Shown here piece by piece: positions 57,733 to 64,000 of a DNA stretch of 64,000 nucleotides. The stretch is taken from contig NZ_FNFU01000001.1 in the NCBI RefSeq assembly GCF_900101115.1, positions 186,001 through 250,000 of the forward strand, written 5' to 3'. The position numbers and the translations under genes are program-made. Source of the DNA: Cryobacterium psychrotolerans. Its GTDB lineage: Bacteria; Actinomycetota; Actinomycetes; Actinomycetales; Microbacteriaceae. The first letter of the stretch is position 1. Each line of letters opens with the position of its first letter. Under the pieces are notes generated by a model. That model had not been told where the DNA came from. It was given only the letters and a program-made list of their open reading frames with translations, and searched no databases.

Positions 57733-60231
57733 ATGGCAACCCTCACCGCCCTCCCTCACGTCACCGACCCCGACGTCCTGTTCGAGGCGTTCGAACTGTG
57801 GGCCGGGCAGCAGGGCCTGGCGCTGTACCCGGCGCAGGAGGAAGCGCTGATCGAGATCGTCTCCGGCGTGAACCTCATCCTGAGCACCCCCACCGGCACC
57901 GGCAAGTCGCTCGTAGCCGTCGGCGCCCACTTCGCGGCCCTCTCGGCCGGAAAGCGCAGCTTCTACACGGCGCCGATCAAGGCCCTGGTCAGCGAGAAGT
58001 TCTTCGCCCTGGTCGAGATCTTCGGCGCCGAAAACGTCGGCATGATGACGGGCGACTCCTCGGTCAACTCGGATGCCCCGATCATCTGCTGCACGGCGGA
58101 GATCCTCGCCAACCTGGCCCTCCGCGGCGGCGAGGACACCCAGGTCGACCAGGTCGTGATGGACGAGTTCCACTTCTACTCCGAACCCGACCGCGGCTGG
58201 GCCTGGCAGGTGCCGCTGCTTCTGCTGCCGCGGGTGCAGTTCATCCTCATGTCGGCCACGCTCGGCGACGTGACCGACATCGCCGACGACCTCAGCCGGC
58301 GCACCGGACGCGCCACCGCCGTCGTCACCGGCGTCGAACGGCCCGTGCCGCTGCACTTCTATTACGAAACCACCCCCGTGCACGAGAGCGTCGAGGACCT
58401 GCTCAAGACCGGCCAGGCCCCCGTCTACATCGTGCACTTCTCCCAGGCGGCGGCCCTGGAACGCGCACAGGCGCTGAGCAGCGTCAAGGTGGCCACGAAG
58501 GAGCAGAAGGACGCGATCGCGGAGCTGATCGGCGAGTTCCGGTTCACGACCAGCTTCGGCAAGACCCTGTCCCGGTTCATCCGGATGGGCATCGGCGTGC
58601 ACCACGCCGGCATGCTGCCCAAGTACCGGCGGCTGGTCGAGCAGCTCGCCCAGCGCGGGCTGCTCCGGGTGATCTGCGGCACCGACACGCTCGGCGTCGG
58701 CATCAACGTGCCCATCCGCACGGTGCTGTTCACGGCGCTGACCAAGTACGACGGCATCCGGATGCGCCAGCTCAACGCCCGCGAGTTCCACCAGATCGCC
58801 GGCCGGGCGGGCCGGGCCGGCTACGACACGGCCGGGACCGTGGTCGTGCAGGCGCCCGACCACGAGACCGAGAACCTCAAGGCCGTGGAGAAGGCCGGCG
58901 ACGACCCCAAGAAGAAGCGCAAGATCATCCGCAAGAAGGCGCCGGAGGGATTCGTGTCCTGGGGCGAACCGTCGTTCCGGAGGCTCGTCGACGCCGAGCC
59001 GGAAACCCTCACCTCGAGCATGCAGATGACCGCGGCCATGCTGATCAACGTGATCGCTCGCGGCGGCGACGCGTTCGCGAACGTGCACGCGCTCGTGTTC
59101 GACAACCACGAACCGTGGAAGCGGCAGCTCGCCCTGGCCCGGCGGGCGCTGGGGATCTACAAGACGCTCCGGCAGGCCGGGATCGTGCAGCAGGGCGCGA
59201 ACGGCGAGATCCGCCTCACCGTCGACCTGCAGGCGAACTTCGCGCTCAACCAGCCCCTGTCGCCCTTCGCGCTCGCCGCCTTCGACCTGCTCGACCAGGA
59301 GGCGCCGACCTACTCGCTCGACATGATTTCGATCGTCGAGGCGACCCTGGACGACCCGCGTCCGGTGCTCAGCGGCCAGCAGTTCGCGGCGCGCGGCGAG
59401 GCCGTGGCCGCGATGAAACGCGAGGGCATCGAGTACGACCAGCGGATGGAGCTGCTCGAGGAGATCACCTACCCCAAGCCGCTCGAGGAACTGCTCGGCT
59501 ACGCCTTCGAGACGTACAAGCAGTCGCAGCCGTGGATCGCCGACTTCGCGCTCAGCCCCAAGACCGTCGTGCGCGACATGTACGAGCGGGCCATGTCATT
59601 CGGCGAGTTCATCGCCTTCTACAAGCTCGCCCGCAGCGAGGGCGTCGTGCTGCGCTACCTCTCCGATGCCTACCGCGCGGCCCGGCAGACGATCCCCGAC
59701 GAGGCCAAGACCGAGGACCTGCTCGACCTGATCGAGTGGCTCGGCGAGCTCGTGCGCCAGGTCGACTCGAGCCTGCTCGACGAGTGGGAGGAGCTCATCC
59801 ACCCCAACCTGGCCGCGCACGAGGCGAACGCCCACGCGGTCGTGCCGCCGGCGCCGCACCGGCTCACCACCAACGTGCGGGCCTTCCGGATCCTCGTGCG
59901 CAACGAGCTGTTCCGCCGGGTGCAGCTGGCCGCACTCGAGCACTACGACGAGCTCGGCGACCTCGACGGCGCACACGGCTTCCCCGCCGACACCTGGGCC
60001 GACGCCATGGACGGCTACTTCGCCGAACACGACGAGGTGCTCACCGGCGCGAACGCGCGCGGCTCGGGCCTGCTCATCCTCGACGAGGGAGCATCCGTCT
60101 GGACTGCCAGGCAGATCCTGGATGACCCGGCCGGTGACCACGACTGGGGGATCAGCGCGACGGTCGACCTCGCCGACTCCGACGAGCAGGGCTTCGCCGT
60201 CATCCGGGTGACCGGGGTGAACCGGCTCTAG
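57733..60231 (+). CDS. Ski2-like DEAD/DEFH-box helicase with DUF3516
   Basis: 832 residues. Motif I TPTGTGKSLVAVGAH, motif II VMDEFHFYSEPDRGWAWQ, motif III LMSATLGD, motif V GTDTLGVGINVPIRTVLFT, motif VI HQIAGRAGRAGYDT. The C-terminal half is DUF3516, as in the actinobacterial Ski2/Mtr4-like group; KKKRKIIRKKAPEGFVSWGE is a basic loop between them. Likely an RNA helicase acting in RNA surveillance or decay. Length is typical. AAGGA is close to the ATG. Confidence 0.92.
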   Translation: MATLTALPHVTDPDVLFEAFELWAGQQGLALYPAQEEALIEIVSGVNLILSTPTGTGKSLVAVGAHFAALSAGKRSFYTAPIKALVSEKFFALVEIFGAENVGMMTGDSSVNSDAPIICCTAEILANLALRGGEDTQVDQVVMDEFHFYSEPDRGWAWQVPLLLLPRVQFILMSATLGDVTDIADDLSRRTGRATAVVTGVERPVPLHFYYETTPVHESVEDLLKTGQAPVYIVHFSQAAALERAQALSSVKVATKEQKDAIAELIGEFRFTTSFGKTLSRFIRMGIGVHHAGMLPKYRRLVEQLAQRGLLRVICGTDTLGVGINVPIRTVLFTALTKYDGIRMRQLNAREFHQIAGRAGRAGYDTAGTVVVQAPDHETENLKAVEKAGDDPKKKRKIIRKKAPEGFVSWGEPSFRRLVDAEPETLTSSMQMTAAMLINVIARGGDAFANVHALVFDNHEPWKRQLALARRALGIYKTLRQAGIVQQGANGEIRLTVDLQANFALNQPLSPFALAAFDLLDQEAPTYSLDMISIVEATLDDPRPVLSGQQFAARGEAVAAMKREGIEYDQRMELLEEITYPKPLEELLGYAFETYKQSQPWIADFALSPKTVVRDMYERAMSFGEFIAFYKLARSEGVVLRYLSDAYRAARQTIPDEAKTEDLLDLIEWLGELVRQVDSSLLDEWEELIHPNLAAHEANAHAVVPPAPHRLTTNVRAFRILVRNELFRRVQLAALEHYDELGDLDGAHGFPADTWADAMDGYFAEHDEVLTGANARGSGLLILDEGASVWTARQILDDPAGDHDWGISATVDLADSDEQGFAVIRVTGVNRL

Positions 60232-60242
60232 CGGCCGCTCGG

Positions 60243-61520
60243 TCAGCGGGGCGCAGGCTCCTCGGCGGTGGCGGGGGCCTCGGGTGCGGTCGGCAGCCGG
60301 CGCATCCCGGTGAGCGGGGAGAACGCCACGAACGAGCAGCTCAGCAGCGAACCGGCGAGCGCGATCCACATCGTGGCGACGATGCCGATGTATCCGCCGA
60401 GGGCGCCGCTCAGCAGAGAGGCGATGGGCATGACGCCCCAGACGAAGAACCGGATCGACGCGTTCATCCGGCCGAGGAGCCGCGGCGGGCAGAGGCGCTG
60501 GCGGAGGGTCACCTGGGTGATGTTGTAGACCAGCACGGTGAACGCGATCACGAATTCGGCGGCGACGAGCACGGCCAGGGAGGCCGGCGCCGGCAGGAAC
60601 GAGGCGAGCGGGAAGAGCGCGAACACGACGGCGCCGAGCAGGGCGGCCACGGTGATGATCGTGCCCTCGCCCACCCAGGCGGCAAGCCGCGGAGTGGCCA
60701 GGGCGCCGAGGAGGCCGCCCACCGCGCCGAACGAGAACATGATGCCGAGGCCGGCCGCGCCCAGGTCCAGGTCGCGCAGCACGTACAGCGGCAACAGAGT
60801 GAGGGCCAGGGTGGCGAAGAAATTGGAACTCGCCGTCGTCGCGGCGATGCTGCGGATCAGCGGCTGGCCCCAGACGAACCGCACGCCCTCCGCGATCTCC
60901 CGCGGCAACGACTGGCGTTGCGTGCGGTCCGCGGGAACCTCGTCGTCACGGATGCGCCCCAGCATGACGGCCGAGACCAGGTAGGAGACCGCATCGATGA
61001 CCAGGAGGACGGGGGCGCTGACGACCGTGAGGAGTGCGCCGGCGAGGCCGGGACCGGCGATGCGGGAGACCTGCGAGGTCGCCTCGAGGGTCGAGTTCGC
61101 CTGTCCGACCTGCTCCGATCGCACGAGGATGGGGATGTAGCTCTGGTACGACACGTCGAAGAAGACGGTGGCCGCACCCATCACGGCAGCGACCAGGTAC
61201 AGGTGCCAGATTTCGAGCGCGCCGGCGACCCAGAGCAGCGGGATGGCGGCCAGGGTGACCGCCCGGACGAGGTCGGCGGCGATCATGACGCGGCGCTTGA
61301 GCCACCGGTCGACCCACGCGCCCGCGGGCAGCCCGACGACGAGAAAGGCCGCCGTGCTCGCCGCGTTCAGCACACCCATCTCCCACTCGACCGCGCCGAG
61401 CAGGGTGACCGCCAGAAAGGGCAGGGCCAGCGAAGTGAACTGCACCCCCAGCACGCTGATGCCCTCGGCACCCCAGAGCCAGAGGAACCTGCGGTCGCGG
61501 TGCACATTGGGCGGGGTCAT
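60243..61520 (-). CDS. MFS transporter, EntS/MFS_3-like
   Basis: 425 residues from ATG 61520, twelve helices. FLWLWGAEGISVLGVQFTSL at helix 1 and PAGAWVDRWLKRRVMIAADL after helix 2 are typical of the MFS_3 group (EntS-like exporters). NSTLEATSQVSRIAGPGLAG in helix 5 is another mark. Later start chosen because the sequence upstream runs into the divergent oxidoreductase. Substrate unknown; siderophore or drug export are family roles. Confidence 0.88.
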   Translation of the reverse strand: MTPPNVHRDRRFLWLWGAEGISVLGVQFTSLALPFLAVTLLGAVEWEMGVLNAASTAAFLVVGLPAGAWVDRWLKRRVMIAADLVRAVTLAAIPLLWVAGALEIWHLYLVAAVMGAATVFFDVSYQSYIPILVRSEQVGQANSTLEATSQVSRIAGPGLAGALLTVVSAPVLLVIDAVSYLVSAVMLGRIRDDEVPADRTQRQSLPREIAEGVRFVWGQPLIRSIAATTASSNFFATLALTLLPLYVLRDLDLGAAGLGIMFSFGAVGGLLGALATPRLAAWVGEGTIITVAALLGAVVFALFPLASFLPAPASLAVLVAAEFVIAFTVLVYNITQVTLRQRLCPPRLLGRMNASIRFFVWGVMPIASLLSGALGGYIGIVATMWIALAGSLLSCSFVAFSPLTGMRRLPTAPEAPATAEEPAPR

Positions 61521-61568
61521 CCGGCCATACTCGCACCCCGTGCCCCTCGCCCGTGGGAACCTGGCGGG

Positions 61569-61574
61569 TACGTT
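61569..61574 (+). promoter_or_regulatory. -10 box of the Gfo/Idh/MocA gene
   Basis: TACGTT, 6 nt before ATG 61581; the 6 nt are GGAGGC, so both a leaderless start and a very close ribosome-binding site are possible. Confidence 0.4.
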
Positions 61575-61580
61575 GGAGGC

Positions 61581-62630
61581 ATGCCAGAGCCCACAGTCGT
61601 CACGGCCCCGATCCGCACCGGAATCATCGGCTTCGGAACCTCGGGGCGGATCTTCCACGCCCCGTTCGTCTCCGCCAACCCCGAGTACTCCCTCGACCTG
61701 ATCGTGACCGCGAACCCGGAGCGGCGGATGCAGGCGATCCACCTCTACCCGGATGCCGAGGTCCTGGCCACCGCCGACGACCTGCTCAACCGGGTCGACG
61801 ACCTCGACCTCGTCGTGATCGGTTCGCCCTCGGGGACCCACGTCGACCTGGCCCACGCAGCCCTCGATGCCGGCGTGGCCGTGGTCGTGGACAAGCCCTT
61901 CTCAGTGACCCCTGAGCAGGGACGCGGCGTGATCGAGAAGGCCGAACGGCTGGGGCTGCTGCTGACCGTCTTCCAGAACCGGCGCTGGGACGGCGACTTC
62001 CTCACCCTGCGTTCGCTCCTTGCCGACGGGGCCCTGGGCACGGTTCGACGGTTCGAGTCACGGTTCGAATGGTGGAAGCCCGAACAGGCCAAATCGTGGA
62101 AGGCCACGGCAACGGCGGCCGAGGGTGGCGGCGTGCTCTACGACCTGGGCGCGCACCTCATCGACCAGGCCATGCTGCTGTTCGGCCCCGTCGACGATGT
62201 CTATGCCGAAGTTCTCACCCGGCGCACGGGAGGCGCCGCCGACGACGACACGTTCGTCGCCCTGCACCACGGCTCCGGCGTGCACTCACACCTGTGGATG
62301 AACGGCATGGCCGCGCAGGTCGGGCCGCGGTTCCACGTGCTCGGCTCCACGGCCGGCTATACCAAGTGGGGTCTGGACGGGCAGGAGGTCGCGCTGAAGG
62401 CGGGGGCACTGCCCACCGACGACGGCTTCGGCCTCGACGCCGAAGCGACCTGGGGCGTGCTCGGGCGCGACGGCGACCTCGCCCGGGTTCCGACCGAGCG
62501 CGGCAGCTACGCGTCGTTCTACGCGGGGCTGGCCGACGCGATGCTCCGGGGAGCGCCGGTGCCGGTCAAGCCCCGCGACGCCCTGCACGTCATCGATGTG
62601 ATCGAACGGGTTCACCGCCTGGCCGGCTGA
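61581..62630 (+). CDS. Gfo/Idh/MocA-family NAD(P)-dependent oxidoreductase
   Basis: 349 residues. Rossmann motif IGIIGFGTSGRIFHAPF near residue 14-30, then VVVDKPFSVTPEQG with the family Lys-Pro, FQNRRWDGDFLTLR, and GGGVLYDLGAHLIDQAMLLF with the catalytic Asp/His pair. YSLDLIVTANPERR shows the dinucleotide-binding second strand. It oxidises or reduces a sugar or inositol-like polyol; substrate unknown. Divergent from the MFS gene, 60 nt apart. Confidence 0.9.
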   Translation: MPEPTVVTAPIRTGIIGFGTSGRIFHAPFVSANPEYSLDLIVTANPERRMQAIHLYPDAEVLATADDLLNRVDDLDLVVIGSPSGTHVDLAHAALDAGVAVVVDKPFSVTPEQGRGVIEKAERLGLLLTVFQNRRWDGDFLTLRSLLADGALGTVRRFESRFEWWKPEQAKSWKATATAAEGGGVLYDLGAHLIDQAMLLFGPVDDVYAEVLTRRTGGAADDDTFVALHHGSGVHSHLWMNGMAAQVGPRFHVLGSTAGYTKWGLDGQEVALKAGALPTDDGFGLDAEATWGVLGRDGDLARVPTERGSYASFYAGLADAMLRGAPVPVKPRDALHVIDVIERVHRLAG

Positions 62631-62688
62631 TCAGGCCGGCTGATCAGGCCAGGGGTGTCGGCCGTTCCAGCCGGACAGGCGGTCGGCG

Positions 62689-63210
62689 TCAGCTGCCGGA
62701 TTCGGTGTCGGCCGTGTCGTCCACGTCGTCGGTGTCGTCGTCGTGCCCGGGACCGTGCCCGGGACCGTGCCCGGGACCGTGCCCGGTTTCGGTGCTCGTG
62801 ATGGTGAACGACTTGTCCAGCTTCAGGGTCGCCCGGGTCCCGTCGGACTGGATGATGTGGGCCTCGTAGGCGGCGCCCTCGGCGTCGTTCTCCACCCGCT
62901 GGATCTCGGCATCCGGGTATTTCGCGGTGACTGCGGCGGTCACCCTGGCGGCCGTGTCGCCGGTGAGCAGAGCCTCGGCCGTGCCGTCCCGGCCGAGGTG
63001 GTCGCCGGCGCTTTCGTCGCGCTCGGGCCCGGTGCCGTCATGGTGGCCGGGGCCGTAGTCGGAGCGGTCGTCCGGCGCAGCCGTCGACGTGTCGTTCGGG
63101 GTGTCCGTGGCCGCGGACGCCGACGAGAGGGCTGTCGCGCCGATCGCACCGCCCAGCAGCATGGCGCCCGCGATCGAGGCGCCGATTGCGGTCTTCTGTC
63201 TCTTATTCAT
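62689..63210 (-). CDS. Secreted PepSY-like protein with His-Gly-Pro repeats
   Basis: 173 residues. Signal peptide (MLLGGAIGATALSSASAATD), a Thr/Asp/His-rich linker, then one PepSY-like domain (RVTAAVTAKYPDAEIQRVEN, YEAHIIQSDGTRATLKLDKS). After it comes GHGPGHGPGHGPGHDDD, coded by a 12-bp tandem repeat, and a very acidic tail. The His/Asp-rich end could bind divalent metals; that is inference. ATG 63210 has GGAGGAG 7 nt upstream. Confidence 0.78.
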   Translation of the reverse strand: MNKRQKTAIGASIAGAMLLGGAIGATALSSASAATDTPNDTSTAAPDDRSDYGPGHHDGTGPERDESAGDHLGRDGTAEALLTGDTAARVTAAVTAKYPDAEIQRVENDAEGAAYEAHIIQSDGTRATLKLDKSFTITSTETGHGPGHGPGHGPGHDDDTDDVDDTADTESGS

Positions 63211-63369
63211 CTGGTGTCTCCTCCGTCAGCGGCCTCGAGGATTCGGGGCGCGCACTCTGTCGTGACTCCACCGTGCAGGGACCGGCTATCGACGACGTAT
63301 GACGAGCCTGAAAGACGGCTGGGTATCGGTGAGTGAGCCCGGAAACCGCCGGCCGGGCATCCGCAACCG

Positions 63370-64000
63370 TCAGGCCACCGTCACGGCCAGGGGCGCATTC
63401 TCGTCTGCGGTCCATTCGTTGAGGGAGCCGTCGAAGATGGCGACGTCGCCGTGCCCGGCCAGGGTCAGCGCGAGGGCGCTCGCCGCGGCGGCGATCCCCG
63501 CGCCGCAGTAGGTGACGACCCGGCCGCCGGACGCGGCAGCGGGGGCGACGCGAGCCGTCAGCTCGTCGCCGCGGAGGAACGCGTTCGTGGCCCGGTCAAC
63601 GAGGCGGCCGGCGGGGAGGCTCACGCTGCCCGGGATGTGGCCCCGGCGCGGGCGCGCGCCGGCCTCGCCCGAGAACTCGGCGGCCGGGAGCGAGCAGACG
63701 AGGGACGCATCCGTGTCGCCGGCCAGGACCGACTCGACGAACGCCTTATCGACCCACAGCTCGGGGCGCACAACGGCCTCGAAGCGGCGCCCGGCCCGTG
63801 CGGCCACGTGGCCGGTTCGGGTGGGGCGCAGCTCCGCCTTCCACTTAGTGAGGCCGCCGTCGAGCACCGAGACGTTGTCGTAGCCGAACGAGCGGAACAG
63901 CCACCAGATCCGCGACGCCCACTGGCCGACCGAGCCGTCGTAGACGATGACCCTCGTGTGGTTGTCGATGCCGACGGATGCCGCGGCACGCTCGAACTGC
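63370..64000 (-). CDS. sseA: Thiosulfate/3-mercaptopyruvate sulfurtransferase (5' end outside window)
   Basis: The last 209 residues of a two-domain rhodanese. The inactive first domain ends with VIVYDGSVGQWASRIWWLFR and VSVLDGGLTKWKAEL. The second has RPRRGHIPGSVSLPAGRLVD and the active loop VVTYCGAGIAAAASALAL with the catalytic Cys. It moves sulfane sulfur from thiosulfate or mercaptopyruvate to an acceptor. The reading frame is open to the right edge. Whether the substrate is thiosulfate or mercaptopyruvate cannot be told. Confidence 0.9.
   Translation of the reverse strand, partial: QFERAAASVGIDNHTRVIVYDGSVGQWASRIWWLFRSFGYDNVSVLDGGLTKWKAELRPTRTGHVAARAGRRFEAVVRPELWVDKAFVESVLAGDTDASLVCSLPAAEFSGEAGARPRRGHIPGSVSLPAGRLVDRATNAFLRGDELTARVAPAAASGGRVVTYCGAGIAAAASALALTLAGHGDVAIFDGSLNEWTADENAPLAVTVA

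Noticed and set aside
62050..62090. tRNA-like GGTTCGA/GGTTCGAAT strings
   Set aside because: They lie within the Gfo/Idh/MocA reading frame, and no cloverleaf can be drawn around them.

Overview
The window is 64 kb of very GC-rich DNA, densely coding on both strands. It has actinobacterial hallmarks: many GTG starts, leaderless -10/start arrangements, a fused MoaC-MoaB and an ADP-ribosylglycohydrolase-phosphatase fusion. Protein resemblances and the frequent GGATGCC/GCATCC codon pairs suggest a member of the Microbacteriaceae. The genus cannot be settled from sequence alone. No rRNA, tRNA, CRISPR array, transposase or phage module was seen.

Layout. 1-6.1 kb: start of an S9 oligopeptidase, a lipoprotein and two tandem membrane GGDEF-EAL proteins. 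6.3-10.5 kb: a DUF2231 membrane protein, a TspO-like protein, a 14-helix MFS exporter, an FHA protein and a small partner. 10.6-12.7 kb: the general PTS pair ptsI-ptsH, where ptsH has no conventional start codon. 13.1-18.7 kb: an ADP-ribosylglycohydrolase-phosphatase fusion, a decayed K+ channel, an atypical Nramp protein and an amino-acid (cystine-type) ABC importer. 18.8-23 kb: a nitrilase, NCS1 permease, agmatinase-like and XRE-cupin module, probably for guanidino compounds. 23-32.3 kb: a RecQ-like helicase and a three-gene RND efflux unit with a miniature adaptor. 32.3-35.5 kb: a phosphoglucomutase-GH65 disaccharide phosphorylase fusion. 35.7-40.2 kb: a stress/ion accessory block with a P-type ATPase pseudogene, TerC, two Usp-type genes, and SbtA-SbtB with a winged-helix regulator. 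40.3-47.6 kb: an M18 aminopeptidase, an orphan Phd-like protein, a circularly permuted FAD amine oxidase, an orphan DUF4255-AAA fusion of contractile-injection type, DUF429 and RNase HI. 47.7-56.7 kb: molybdenum genes (moaD, moaE, moaCB, moeZ, modABC and a membrane-anchored sulfite-oxidase-type molybdoenzyme), interrupted by a low-GC secreted phosphoesterase. 56.9-64 kb: a fused remnant of an encapsulated ferritin/encapsulin operon, a DksA/TraR-like protein, a Ski2-like helicase, an MFS protein, a Gfo/Idh/MocA oxidoreductase, a PepSY-like protein and a thiosulfate sulfurtransferase cut by the window end.

The most notable observations are: the EncFtn-encapsulin deletion scar; the circularly permuted, Tat-lipoprotein amine oxidase; HPr whose only sensible start is AUC, which puts the active histidine exactly at position 15; the DUF4255-AAA orphan; a family of long intergenic palindromes sharing a GAGTTGCGGA core; and palindromes that cover the stop codons of convergent gene pairs, so that both neighbours end in the same residues.
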